Assembly (NCBI GenBank): GCA_028818695.1
Contig: JAPPNK010000015.1
Span: 1 to 64,000 of the forward strand
Origin: Candidatus Poribacteria bacterium
Lineage (GTDB): Bacteria; Poribacteria; WGA-4E; GCA-2687025
Length of the DNA stretch: 64,000 nucleotides
Direction of reading: 5' to 3'
The notes under the pieces were generated by a model. It was not told where the DNA came from and searched no databases. It saw only the letters and a list, made by a program, of their open reading frames with translations. Within the stretch, counting starts at the first letter, position 1; every line of letters begins with the position of its first letter. Positions 35,125-44,066 of the stretch are shown here, in pieces. The translations under genes and the position numbers were made by a program.

Positions 35125-37131
35125 TCAGTAGCGGAGGCGGGCAGATTGCGAATGTCCGGCTGCGTCTCGAACGCGGACAGCCACCGAGCCGCGTTCCGGG
35201 GCGTCCTCCGGCGCGTAGAACAGGAACTCCTCCCGCTGACTATCGAAGATCGAATCGTCCGGGTGGAGCGTGTACCAGTCCTCGCCGTTGAACGAATAGA
35301 CCGCCGAGACGATGTAGCTCGTTCCGTCTTCTGCGACAAACGAGACCATCACGCCTTCTTCGCCGCGCTCCGCCTTCAGATTGGAGATTGTTGGCTGCGT
35401 GTTGTCAATGCGAAACGTGCTGCGCGCGACATATTCAGCCGACTCTTCCGATCCGCGCGGGTTGGAGCGTTTGTCGGTCGCCGTCACTTTCAGGCGGTAG
35501 TCGCCGTCCGGCATCGGCCGCGAGTCGAACATATGCGCCGGCGCCATCAGCTCGTCCTCAATGAGCGTCCACAACTCTTCGCCTTCAGGCCGAACGTACA
35601 AGGCGAACTCGAGGCGGTCGCCGTTCGGGTCGGCTGCGCTCCACTGGGCGCGCAGGCGGGTTGAATCGCCTTCCTCGTCTGCGCTTACCCGTATCGAGGC
35701 GATCATCGGCGCCGCGTTGCCCTGCAGATACGCCGCCCGCAACAGCCGCGCCGTCGGCGTCGCTTCCATGTTCTCCGACGACAACTTCAGCCGTATCTGC
35801 AGATAGCGCGCGTCCGGGCTGAGTATCTTATCGGTCGTTGCTTCCCATTGGCTCCAGGTGCTGTCCGGTTTGCGTGTGTTGCCGCTGCGCGTCTCGGTCG
35901 CCACGCCCGCTCTTTCAGGCGTTTCGCCTTCCACCAGAAGCGAACCCCAGCGCGACACCAAACCGGCGTCCTGCGGCTCCGACTCCCACGTTCCTTCCTT
36001 CGCCACCTTCATTCCGAGCGACTGAATCTTTCCAGAGTTGCCGGTCGCAATGATGTAACGCCCGTCGCCCGCGAGTATGTCGAGCGTCTGCGATTCGGAC
36101 ACATTGCCGAGCGACATCCAGGTCTGGTCCGCATGCACAACGTAAAGCTTGCCTTCGTCGCCCGTTCCGACAATCAGCCCGCCCTCGCCGTTCGGCACAA
36201 CGGCGTGGATCACGCCCGCCGGGCTGGTCCATAAGGTTTTCACGACGCCGTTCGGCAGTATCTGGTAGAGTATGCCTTTCGCTTCCATCTGATCGCGCGA
36301 GGGGGGCGGGGCGCCGGGTATCTGCGGGCGCGGCACCGGTCCTGTTGAGGCGTTGATGACGAGGCCGCCCTCAATGTCGGTCAGGATATGCTTCACCTCT
36401 TTTTGCTGCGTGTCGTATACCGCAAACGCTTTCTTTGGGGCGCTCGGATCAATGCGGTAGAGCCTTCCTTCGTTGTCGCTGCCGGCGTAGATCATCCCGT
36501 CATGGTAGGCGAGGCTCAGAAGATGCGGGTCGTCCGCGTCAAACGCGACAGCCGCCTTGTAGGAGCCTGGGTTTTCTTCGTCCGGCGCGATCGAGTAGAG
36601 CTTGCCCTTGTCGCCTGTCGCGGCGTAGATGGGTCCGCCGTCTTCCGGCTGAATCAGCGCCCACACATATTTTTCGCCCTCTTGGAAGATCGTCTTGGGC
36701 GTCGGCTTATCCATAGACGGGTCGATCTGATACACGATGCCGTCTGGGGCGCCGCCGGCGTAGAGCATTCCGTCGCTTCCGATGAGCAGGCATGTGATGG
36801 CGATTTCGGGCGTGTCGACCAGTATCTGCGCCTCATCGCTGTCCGGGGCGATCTTATAAATGCGCCCGCTGTTGCCGGCTCCCGCGTAGATCGTTCCGTC
36901 TTCATTTTGGGCTAAGCACCAGAGGAACGGGTCTTCGGTTTCGGCGATGTCCTTGATTTCGGGGGCAAGCTGGATTTGTCCCATGCTGGTGACGGCGACC
37001 TTTTTGAGGTCTCCGCTTTCGAACCCAGACCGTCCTTGCACGGTGAAGTAGCGCGTGTTGACGGCGAGGGAAGGCAGCGCCATGGCGGTCGCGGCGGCGC
37101 AGATGAGCAGTTGTAAGCAGCGTTTTTTCAT
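35125..37131 (-). CDS. Secreted beta-propeller protein with C-terminal Ig/Fn3-like region
   Basis: 668 residues with a signal peptide (KKRCLQLLICAAATAMALPSLA). Residues of about 50-390 contain repeated blades of the form G.IYAG(A)G..G.IY.I (DGTIYAGAGNSGRIYKI, DGMLYAGGAPDGIVYQI, GPIYAATGDKGKLYSI), an NHL/Kelch-like propeller. The C-terminal third looks like Fn3/Ig domains (GDYRLKVTATDKRSNPRGS, AVRVRDAAGHSQSARLRY). No enzymatic motif seen. The ATG at 37131 overlaps the bioB stop (ATGA); an in-frame GTG sits six bases upstream. Last gene before a strong terminator. Confidence 0.8.
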   Translation of the reverse strand: MKKRCLQLLICAAATAMALPSLAVNTRYFTVQGRSGFESGDLKKVAVTSMGQIQLAPEIKDIAETEDPFLWCLAQNEDGTIYAGAGNSGRIYKIAPDSDEAQILVDTPEIAITCLLIGSDGMLYAGGAPDGIVYQIDPSMDKPTPKTIFQEGEKYVWALIQPEDGGPIYAATGDKGKLYSIAPDEENPGSYKAAVAFDADDPHLLSLAYHDGMIYAGSDNEGRLYRIDPSAPKKAFAVYDTQQKEVKHILTDIEGGLVINASTGPVPRPQIPGAPPPSRDQMEAKGILYQILPNGVVKTLWTSPAGVIHAVVPNGEGGLIVGTGDEGKLYVVHADQTWMSLGNVSESQTLDILAGDGRYIIATGNSGKIQSLGMKVAKEGTWESEPQDAGLVSRWGSLLVEGETPERAGVATETRSGNTRKPDSTWSQWEATTDKILSPDARYLQIRLKLSSENMEATPTARLLRAAYLQGNAAPMIASIRVSADEEGDSTRLRAQWSAADPNGDRLEFALYVRPEGEELWTLIEDELMAPAHMFDSRPMPDGDYRLKVTATDKRSNPRGSEESAEYVARSTFRIDNTQPTISNLKAERGEEGVMVSFVAEDGTSYIVSAVYSFNGEDWYTLHPDDSIFDSQREEFLFYAPEDAPERGSVAVRVRDAAGHSQSARLRY

Positions 37132-38123
37132 TGACACGGTTGCCTCGTTGGAGTTATGGTAGCGGTCAGGGACGCTTCGGAACCGGCGTCCAGACCTAAA
37201 CGTTCAAACAGTTCGGCGTCTTGCGCGGCGGAAGGATTTTCTGCCGTCAACAGACGATTTCCCAAAAAGATCGAATTTGCCCCGGCGTAAAAACAGAGCG
37301 ACTGGGCGGCGGCGTTCATGGCGTTGCGCCCCGCCGACAAGCGCACCCGCGTCCGCGGCATCATGGCGCGGCAGCATGCGATAAAACGCACAACCTCTAT
37401 GTCCTCGACAGGCGTCGCCTTCTCAAGCGGCGTTCCCGGCATCGGCATCAGGCGGTTCACCGGCAGACTCTTCGGATGCTCAGGCAGATTCGCCAGCGTA
37501 CAAAGCATGGACGCGCGGTCTTCCAGCGTTTCGCCCAAACCTAAAATGACGCCGCAGCACACCTTCATTTTCGCCTCTCGCACAATGCGCAGCGTCTCCA
37601 GGCGGTCTTGAAAGACGCGTGTCGTAATCACATTCGCATAATGCTCTTCGGAGGTGTCGATGTTGTGATTCACATAGTCCAGCCCCGCCTTTTTGAGACG
37701 TTCCGCCTGCGCGCGCGTCAACATTCCGATCGTCATGCATGTTTCCATGCCGAGCGATTTGACAGCGCGGATCATGCCGCACAGCGCGGGAATGTCTCGG
37801 TCGTTGGGGCTGCGCCAGGCGGCTCCCATGCAAAATCGGGTTGCGCCTTGGCGCTGCGCGTCTTCTGCCTTGCGCTTCACCTCGTCAACCTGCATCAGTT
37901 TTTGGGCGGGAAGGCCGGTTGGATAACGGGCGCTCTGGGCGCAGTAGGCGCAGTCTTCGGGGCAGCCGCCCGTTTTAATGCTCAGCAGGGCGCACTTTTC
38001 CATCGCGTCCGCCTTGAAATGCCGCCGATGGACGGCGCGCGCCTCGTCCAGCAGCTCAAAGAGCGGCTTGCGGAGCAGAGCCTCCGCCTCGTCTTGCGTC
38101 CATCTGCGCTTCGCCGCGTTCAT
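37128..38123 (-). CDS. bioB: Biotin synthase BioB
   Basis: A 331-residue radical SAM enzyme that inserts sulfur into dethiobiotin. The SAM cluster is KTGGCPEDCAYCAQSARYPTG (CxxxCxxC). Other family blocks are GAAWRSPNDRD, the NHNIDTS region, VCCGVILGLGET and the auxiliary [2Fe-2S] Arg in RVRLSAGRNAM. Start ATG 38123 overlaps the preceding stop (TGATG); the TTG just before it is less likely. Its position between a protease and a beta-propeller gene is unusual; no other biotin genes are nearby. Confidence 0.95.
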   Translation of the reverse strand: MNAAKRRWTQDEAEALLRKPLFELLDEARAVHRRHFKADAMEKCALLSIKTGGCPEDCAYCAQSARYPTGLPAQKLMQVDEVKRKAEDAQRQGATRFCMGAAWRSPNDRDIPALCGMIRAVKSLGMETCMTIGMLTRAQAERLKKAGLDYVNHNIDTSEEHYANVITTRVFQDRLETLRIVREAKMKVCCGVILGLGETLEDRASMLCTLANLPEHPKSLPVNRLMPMPGTPLEKATPVEDIEVVRFIACCRAMMPRTRVRLSAGRNAMNAAAQSLCFYAGANSIFLGNRLLTAENPSAAQDAELFERLGLDAGSEASLTATITPTRQPCQ

Positions 38124-40024
38124 CAAGGCGCTTTCGTATCGATGAGGATGGTCATAGAAGCGCTTCCACTTGCCAAAAACGGCGTTTCCCGCCGCTCTTC
38201 TAAGATGATGGATCCGTCGGTCAAGCCCGCCCCGCCTCTGTGCTGCGGCGCGTCCATGACGTTCAGCATGGTCAGGGGGACGTTCGGCAGTTCCCCGCCG
38301 TTCACCGCGACGCCGCGCCGCGCCGAGACGAGGCTGACAACGATCCCGCGTTGACTGCCGCCGCGCGCTAGATTCTCAATCAGCTGCTCCAAGTTTGTCT
38401 CCTGGTACCGCTCATACGCGCGCGACCGCTCCCATCTTTCATGCGAATCGGGCGCGCCGACGAATAGCTGCGCGTAGCCTGTCGGCGCGTTCTCTGGAAT
38501 CTTTATCTGATACCGCTTCACAACAGGGCTTTCAAGATAGGGGCGGAAGGTTATCGCCAGCTCCACATGCTCGCCTGGGCGGACGCGCCGTTTTCCGATG
38601 CGCGCCATCTGAATGAGCGCGTTCTCCCGTTTGTCCCGGTACTCCGCCTCCAGATGAATGCGCTTGATGGAAACCTCGTCGTACCAGTTGTTTAAAATGG
38701 GCGTGACGGGCGACATCATGGACGCGGCAGCCCAGCCCGGGCCGGCAGTTCCTGAAAATACGTTCCGCTTGCGCAGCGGCTTTAAGCTGGTCGACTCGTC
38801 AAATTCCACCGTCAGTTCAGCTGAGAGGGCGTACTTGCCAAAATACTTCTCCGAAGTGTCCAGCGAAATGCCCGCCGCCGTCCGCGCCAGAGAACCTGTC
38901 ATGAGCGGATCGGTCATCAGTTCGTAGTTGAAGGTCTCCGTTTCGCCGCTCTGCTTATGTACGGTCACCGACATGGGAATATACGGCGGCATATGGCCGA
39001 TGACGCCGGCGATGGCAGGTTCTCTGTCCTGCGTCATGGTCCCGACAACCTGCGCGCCGGAGGCAGCTTTGGACGATTTGACGCGGCTTGCGATGATGTA
39101 ATGAACCGTGCCGGAGGAGAGCGGAACATATGTGTCGCCTTCGCCGTCGCGCGGATGTCCATAGGCGAGTATCTTGTCGCCCTCGCGGTAGGTGAGCGTG
39201 CCGTATCCGAACATGGCGTAGTCGCCGCGCATATACTCCGTGCCGATGACGGAGCCGGCGACGACGGGCGGGTTCGCGTCCGAGGGCGCTGTTCCGCTTC
39301 CCGCGCCTTGAAGAACGACCATGCCGCGTTTTGCAAACAGCTCCTCAATGAACGGAGCCATCGCCGCGTTGAAGCCGCTCACGGAGACCGGCATATCAAG
39401 CTGCCGCATGCTTTCTCCGCGCAGATATTCGTACTGCGGCGCCGTTCTCAAAATCTCTTCAGGAATCTCATGCAGCCGCTCGCGCAGGCTGTCCAGCTCT
39501 TCAGCCGCCTCCACAAACTCCTCGTAGTCCGGCAGAATGGCGAAGGCTCCAGAGGCGCCGCCTGTCTTGCGGCTCGGCGGCGTCGGAACCATGTTGCGCT
39601 CCCATACCGTCAACATCTGCTTGATGGGGCGAATGCCGATGAGCGGGTCTTTGGCGTTCGAGTAGCCGTAACCGTACGCCCCAATCAGTTTTCCGTCCAC
39701 ATAGGCGGGGCTTCCGCTCATGCCGCGGACGCTTCCGGTGTGGCGGAACTTGTCGCTCGTTCCGACCGCCCAGATCAGATCGCCTTTTGGGAAGCGGTTT
39801 TTGCGGACGCTCAAGATTTCAAACGACAGCTTTTCGATCTTTGCGTCCTCAACGACGGTCAGGACATACCCTTTCATTCCGCGCCGCAGCTTTGTATGGT
39901 CTAAAAACAGCTCTCCGTCGCTTCCCTGCTGCGCAAGAAGCGCGCCGGCAGACGCAAAGACGCATACGCAAAGAGCCGCCCAAAACGGACGCAGCCTGTA
40001 TGCGCGCCTTCCGTTTTTCCACAT
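38123..40024 (-). CDS. SpoIVB/S55-like exported serine peptidase, paralogue 1
   Basis: 633 residues. An N-terminal export signal (RPFWAALCVCVFASAGALLAQQ) precedes the S55 signature VRGMSGSPAYVDGKLIGAYGYGYS (Ser region 103-105) and, about 185 residues later, ILAYGHPRDGEGD (His 290). The family includes SpoIVB, which cleaves signalling proteins in the envelope; targets here are unknown. ATG 40024 follows AAAGGAGAAGCGT; the open frame upstream to 40090 is not used in my view. The C-terminal 300 residues are beta-rich (RRVRPGEHVELAITFRPYLE). 46 bases after its paralogue. Confidence 0.82.
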   Translation of the reverse strand: MWKNGRRAYRLRPFWAALCVCVFASAGALLAQQGSDGELFLDHTKLRRGMKGYVLTVVEDAKIEKLSFEILSVRKNRFPKGDLIWAVGTSDKFRHTGSVRGMSGSPAYVDGKLIGAYGYGYSNAKDPLIGIRPIKQMLTVWERNMVPTPPSRKTGGASGAFAILPDYEEFVEAAEELDSLRERLHEIPEEILRTAPQYEYLRGESMRQLDMPVSVSGFNAAMAPFIEELFAKRGMVVLQGAGSGTAPSDANPPVVAGSVIGTEYMRGDYAMFGYGTLTYREGDKILAYGHPRDGEGDTYVPLSSGTVHYIIASRVKSSKAASGAQVVGTMTQDREPAIAGVIGHMPPYIPMSVTVHKQSGETETFNYELMTDPLMTGSLARTAAGISLDTSEKYFGKYALSAELTVEFDESTSLKPLRKRNVFSGTAGPGWAAASMMSPVTPILNNWYDEVSIKRIHLEAEYRDKRENALIQMARIGKRRVRPGEHVELAITFRPYLESPVVKRYQIKIPENAPTGYAQLFVGAPDSHERWERSRAYERYQETNLEQLIENLARGGSQRGIVVSLVSARRGVAVNGGELPNVPLTMLNVMDAPQHRGGAGLTDGSIILEERRETPFLASGSASMTILIDTKAP

Positions 40025-40070
40025 ACGCTTCTCCTTTCGACGCCGCCGTACGCCCAGCCGCTTCATTTGG

Positions 40071-41957
40071 TTACGGCGCCAGCGGGTCAATGAAGAAGGT
40101 CATGAGCGCGCTGCCGTTCGGCAAAAACGGCGTTTCGCGCCGTTCCTCAAGGATGATGGAGCCGCTGGTAAGTCCGGTGCCGCCCCGGTGCTGCGGCGTG
40201 TCCATGACGTTCAGCATCGTCACAGGGATATTCGGCAGCTCTTCGCCGCTCACCGCGAGACCCATTCGCGCGGACACAACGCTGATGACGACGCCGCGGT
40301 CGCCTCCGCCGCGCTCAAGGTTCTTGACCAGCTGCTGAACGCTATTCGCCTGATACCGCTGAGAGGCGCGCTGTCGTTCCCAAAATTCATGCGAGCTGGG
40401 GTCGCCGATAAAGAGGAACGCGAACCCTTCCGCCGCGTTCTCCGGTATCTGTATCTTATACCGCTTCACGACAGGCGCTTCCAAATACGGGCGGTAGGTG
40501 ACCGCAATCTCCACATGCTCGCCCGGTCGAACGCGCCGTTTTCCGATGCGCACCTTCTGAATGGCAGCGTTTTCGCGCTGATCCCGATATTCCAACTCCA
40601 GATGAATGCGCTTGACGGCGACCTCGTCGTACCAGTTGTTTAAAATGGGCGAGATGGGCGACATCATAGACGCCGCGGCGAAGCCAGGGCCGGCGGCGCC
40701 GGAGAAATTGTCCCGCTTGCGCAGCGGTTCCAAACCGGACGCCTCGTCAAACTCGATGGTCACGTCAGCCGAGAGGGCGTACTTGCCAAAATACTTCTCC
40801 GCCGTGTCCAGCGACACGCCCGCCGCCGTCCGCGCGACCAAGCCTGTATAAAACGGCTCGTCGATCAGTTCATAGTTGAAGACGCGGTCCTCGGTCCCCT
40901 CTTTTTTGACGACGACCGTCATGGGAATGTAAGCGGGGGCGTCGCCGACGACGCCGGCAATGGCAGGTTCGCGGTCCTGCGTCATCGTTCCAATCACCTG
41001 TAAGCCCGACGCGACCTTTGAAGAGCGGACGCGGCTCGACACCACAAAATGCACCGTGCCGGATGACAGCGGAAGGTAGACGTCCCCCTCGCCGTTCGCC
41101 GGATGCCCGTAGGCGAGTATCTTGTCGCCCTCGCGGTAGGTGAGCGTGCCGAATCCGAACATGCCGTAGTCGCCGCGCATATACTCCGTGCCGACAGCGG
41201 AGCCGGCGACGACAGGCGGGTTCGGGTCAACGTTGTTGGGGTTGCCGCTTCCTGCGCCTTGTAAGACCGTCATGCCGCGTTTGGCGAACATCTCTTCGAT
41301 GAACGGCCCCATCGCTTGGCTGAAGCCCGTGACGGCGACCGGCACGTCGAGTCGGCGCATCGTTTGTCCGCGCAGGTAGTCGTACTGCGGGGCGCCTTTT
41401 AAGACCTCTTCCGGCATCTCGTACTGCAGTTCCATCTGGTCGTAGACGCCGTCGGCTCCGTTTTCGAGCGCATCCGTCCACATGCGCATGTCGGGCAGTA
41501 TCGCCCCGGCGCCGGGGGGAGCCGATTTTCGACCTGGCGGCGTCGGGACCATGTTGCGGTCCCAGACGGTCAGCATCTGCTTGATGGGAGTGATGCCGAT
41601 GAGCGGGTCTTTTGAGTTGGAGTAACCGTAGGCGAGCGCGCCGATAATTTTCCCATCAATGACGGCGGGGCTGCCGCTCATCCCGCCGACCGTTCCCATA
41701 TGCTGAAACTTGTCGCCCTTGCCGACCGCCCAGATCAGGTCGCCTTTAGGGAAACTGTTTCTTTCGACGCTGAGTATTTCGAAGGGCAGTTGCTCAACTA
41801 TGGTGTCTTCAACGACGGTGAGGATATGTCCAGTCATTCCGCGCTTGAGATTTTCTGCCCCCATGAATTTGGCGGGGTCCCATGTCTGCGCGTTGAGAGC
41901 CGCGGCGGCGAGCATCATTCCGCACAGCGGCGCCAGGAGCTTGTAGGTACGTTTCAT
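40071..41957 (-). CDS. SpoIVB/S55-like exported serine peptidase, paralogue 2
   Basis: 628 residues with a signal peptide (MKRTYKLLAPLCGMMLAAAALNAQ), GGMSGSPAVIDGKIIGALAYGYS and ILAYGHPANGEGDVYLPLSSG. It aligns with paralogue 1 from end to end, differing mainly in residues of about 140-190, so the pair arose by tandem duplication. The frame is open upstream to 42158, but a promoter at 42022-42050 lies inside that stretch, so ATG 41957 is the reasonable start, although its ribosome site is weak. First gene of the S55-S55-bioB-propeller operon. Confidence 0.82.
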   Translation of the reverse strand: MKRTYKLLAPLCGMMLAAAALNAQTWDPAKFMGAENLKRGMTGHILTVVEDTIVEQLPFEILSVERNSFPKGDLIWAVGKGDKFQHMGTVGGMSGSPAVIDGKIIGALAYGYSNSKDPLIGITPIKQMLTVWDRNMVPTPPGRKSAPPGAGAILPDMRMWTDALENGADGVYDQMELQYEMPEEVLKGAPQYDYLRGQTMRRLDVPVAVTGFSQAMGPFIEEMFAKRGMTVLQGAGSGNPNNVDPNPPVVAGSAVGTEYMRGDYGMFGFGTLTYREGDKILAYGHPANGEGDVYLPLSSGTVHFVVSSRVRSSKVASGLQVIGTMTQDREPAIAGVVGDAPAYIPMTVVVKKEGTEDRVFNYELIDEPFYTGLVARTAAGVSLDTAEKYFGKYALSADVTIEFDEASGLEPLRKRDNFSGAAGPGFAAASMMSPISPILNNWYDEVAVKRIHLELEYRDQRENAAIQKVRIGKRRVRPGEHVEIAVTYRPYLEAPVVKRYKIQIPENAAEGFAFLFIGDPSSHEFWERQRASQRYQANSVQQLVKNLERGGGDRGVVISVVSARMGLAVSGEELPNIPVTMLNVMDTPQHRGGTGLTSGSIILEERRETPFLPNGSALMTFFIDPLAP

Positions 41958-42021
41958 GCTGGTTAAGTGTTTCAATGAACGCCATCCCTTCGGTTTATGG
42001 ACACATCGGCTTGAGCGTCCT

Positions 42022-42050
42022 CCTATAATACACAATCTTTTTAGATTCAA
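42022..42050 (-). promoter_or_regulatory. sigma70-like promoter for the S55-bioB operon
   Basis: Minus strand TTGAAT (42050-42045), 17 bases, TATAGG (42027-42022), in an A/T-rich patch. Transcription would start near 42015, about 58 bases before the start codon at 41957. Confidence 0.6.
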
Positions 42051-42147
42051 CAACCTTTTCTTTCTGACCTCATGCCTAAGTTGGAACGCCATGATGACAA
42101 CTGCAATAACCAGCGGAAAAGCCGCCGCGCCGCCCGTCGTCTGAAGG

Positions 42148-43839
42148 CTAAGAGGCAATATCCGAAAACAGGTTTTGCCGCGCCGGCTTGCCGGTGAACG
42201 GGTCCAGCATCAGAGGGAGCTCAATGACGCGCTTCCAGTCGCCCTGCTTTTCAAAGTACTCCTGGATGGAGAAGGGCTGCATGGACGGATACGCCCTGCC
42301 GCTCACCTCAACAGACGGACGCTTGGAGCCTTGCTCCCACTCGCGCCATTTCGTCTGCGTCTCCAACGTGATGAGTATGCCCATCGCCGCCTCGTTGTCG
42401 TCCAGAACGCCTTTGAGAGCGCGGTATTTGCCGACCTGCGAGCCGGGAGAGCCGGTGACCTCCGCAATGACCCCGCGCAAATCGCAGTTGACAGGCTTAG
42501 ACGCCATGACCCCCGCCCCGTCCACGCCGCCGTCTCCCGATTTCTTCGGGTTCACAGCCAGCCCAGGAATGAGCGACACCGCCCAGTCCTGAAACATATA
42601 AGGGTCTTGCGTGTGCAAGAAACGCGCCTCCGTCAAGTTGGTCGGCGCGCCCTTCACCGGCAGCGCAGGACGCCCCTGCGGAACGATGCGCAGATCGTTG
42701 ATGAGGTTCAGCGCCGGCGCGTAAATATCGATGCCGACGGCGAGGCGTTTGTTGTTGAGCGCCGACTCCGTAGAAGTCCCGCAGCCGCAGAACGGGTCCA
42801 GAACAATGTCGCCCTCGTTGGACGAGGCGCGGATGATGCGGTCTAGGAGGGCGAGCGGTTTCTGGGTCGGATAGCCCAGCTGCTCATTTTTCGGCGTCGG
42901 CGGAATGTCAAGGATGAGGCTCTGCAAGGGTTGGCCGCTTTTTTCTGTGAGATAGCGTTTGAACCGCGGCTGTCCGCCTTCTTTCTTCGGCCAGTGTATG
43001 AGTCCCTGTTGGTCTAGGACATCAAGCTTTTCCCTCGGTTTGAGTTGCGCGTACCCGTCAGGAAATACGAACCAATCGGGGAAAGAACGGTCTGGCGGCA
43101 GCGCCCAGTGCCTCCCTCTTCCGCTTTGAGCGGGGTTGTAGTTGCGCCATGCTTTTCCTGAATCGCCGCTGCGTTTGCCAGAGCCTGTTAAGTCGCTAGT
43201 TGTGAAAACGCCTTTCTCATCTTCGAAAGGATAGAATTTGTCGATGTGGTCTTGGGTGAAGGACTGCAGGACGCGGTTCCATGCGCATTGCTCGGTTTTG
43301 CTGTAGTAAAGCAGCGTGTCATGGATCGGTCCCCACCGCTTTGCGCTGTTATGGCTTGAGGTGCGCTTCCACACGATTTCGTTTCGAAAATTCTTTTCGC
43401 CGAAAATCGCGTCCATGATGACCCGCAGATACGAGTTCGCCGTCGGGTCGCAATGCAGATACAGCGACCCCGTCGGTTTCAAAACCCTCCAGCATTCAAA
43501 CAGCCGCTCCGCCATATAGGAGGTGTAGGAGAGCATTTTGGATCTCGGCATGAACAGCTCAAAGCCCTGTATCACCTTTGAGGCGGGGTTGGCGGCGGCG
43601 TTTTTGACGCGCTCCAAACGATCAAACGCCTCATCGCTCCATGTCCAGATGTCCTCGTACGCCTTCACCTGCGGATTGAGCGACTTGCCGAACAACCCGC
43701 TGCCCTTGAAGATGTTGTTGTAATTCGCGTCCGAGTTGAACGGCGGATCCAGATAGACAAGGTCGGCGCATTCCGAAGACCAACCGCGCATGATCTGCAA
43801 ACAATCGCCGAAGTAGAGCGTGTTTTCTTCAAATTTCAT
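42148..43839 (-). CDS. Site-specific DNA methyltransferase fused to a C-terminal nuclease-like (Mrr-type) domain
   Basis: 563 residues. Motif IV DPPF (residues 31-34, in DLVYLDPPFNSDANYN) and motif I VLDPFCGCGTSTESAL (about 360) identify an N4/N6 amino-methyltransferase of beta-type motif order. The last 170 residues resemble the PD-(D/E)xK domain found in related methylases: KKSGDGGVDG, then VIAEVTGSPGSQVGKYRALKGVL…GILITLE. The expected V-x-V-K-(S/G)G strand reads AEVTG (about 459-463), so the catalytic Lys is Thr and cleavage may be lost. ATG 43839 is the start; the open frame back to 43950 only translates a REP-like repeat. Confidence 0.87.
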   Translation of the reverse strand: MKFEENTLYFGDCLQIMRGWSSECADLVYLDPPFNSDANYNNIFKGSGLFGKSLNPQVKAYEDIWTWSDEAFDRLERVKNAAANPASKVIQGFELFMPRSKMLSYTSYMAERLFECWRVLKPTGSLYLHCDPTANSYLRVIMDAIFGEKNFRNEIVWKRTSSHNSAKRWGPIHDTLLYYSKTEQCAWNRVLQSFTQDHIDKFYPFEDEKGVFTTSDLTGSGKRSGDSGKAWRNYNPAQSGRGRHWALPPDRSFPDWFVFPDGYAQLKPREKLDVLDQQGLIHWPKKEGGQPRFKRYLTEKSGQPLQSLILDIPPTPKNEQLGYPTQKPLALLDRIIRASSNEGDIVLDPFCGCGTSTESALNNKRLAVGIDIYAPALNLINDLRIVPQGRPALPVKGAPTNLTEARFLHTQDPYMFQDWAVSLIPGLAVNPKKSGDGGVDGAGVMASKPVNCDLRGVIAEVTGSPGSQVGKYRALKGVLDDNEAAMGILITLETQTKWREWEQGSKRPSVEVSGRAYPSMQPFSIQEYFEKQGDWKRVIELPLMLDPFTGKPARQNLFSDIAS

Positions 43840-43888
43840 CGTTCGTCCATCCAATCCGCCCCCATAGCCAGCCCCTGTGAAAACAGGG

Positions 43889-43918
43889 GTCATTCCCGCG
43901 CAAGCGGGAATCCAGAAT
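43889..43918. repeat. REP-like palindrome, copy C
   Basis: TCATTCCCGC-GCAA-GCGGGAATCCAGAA, a clean palindrome of the same family as copies near 1640, 35000 and 59340 (opposite orientation to 59340). Read through, it gives the spurious peptide GFWIPACAGMT at the front of the methyltransferase frame. Confidence 0.75.
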
Positions 43919-43970
43919 CCCGGCAGAAACCGTCCGCGTCTGTACCTCATGCCCGCGCCGTCACACGGTC

Positions 43971-44062
43971 AATCTTAAAATCTTTTCAATCCTGCAAATC
44001 CTAGTTCAGACAATCAGCCGCCGCCCAAGGCGCAAATCCCCCAGCCCGCCTTACAAAGGGGT
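43971..44062. repeat. Two further dispersed-repeat types in one gap
   Basis: Bases 43971-44016 contain AATCTTTTCAATCCTGCAAATCCT…TTCAGACAATC, a motif type widespread between genes in many bacteria. Bases 44035-44062 contain AATCCCCC…GCCTTACAAAGGGGTG, a decayed relative of the CCCCCTT-GACA-AAGGGGG hairpin at 46182-46199. With copy C (43889-43918), three repeat families lie in about 175 bases between the methyltransferase and the nuclease-like gene. Confidence 0.5.
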
Positions 44063-44066
44063 GAGT

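Noticed and set aside
41958-42158. Upstream extension of the second S55 protease
   Set aside because: It contains the operon promoter and would bury the signal peptide 67 residues inside.
43840-43950. N-terminal extension of the methyltransferase (…GFWIPACAGMT…)
   Set aside because: This peptide is the translation of a REP-like palindrome, a frequent annotation artefact.
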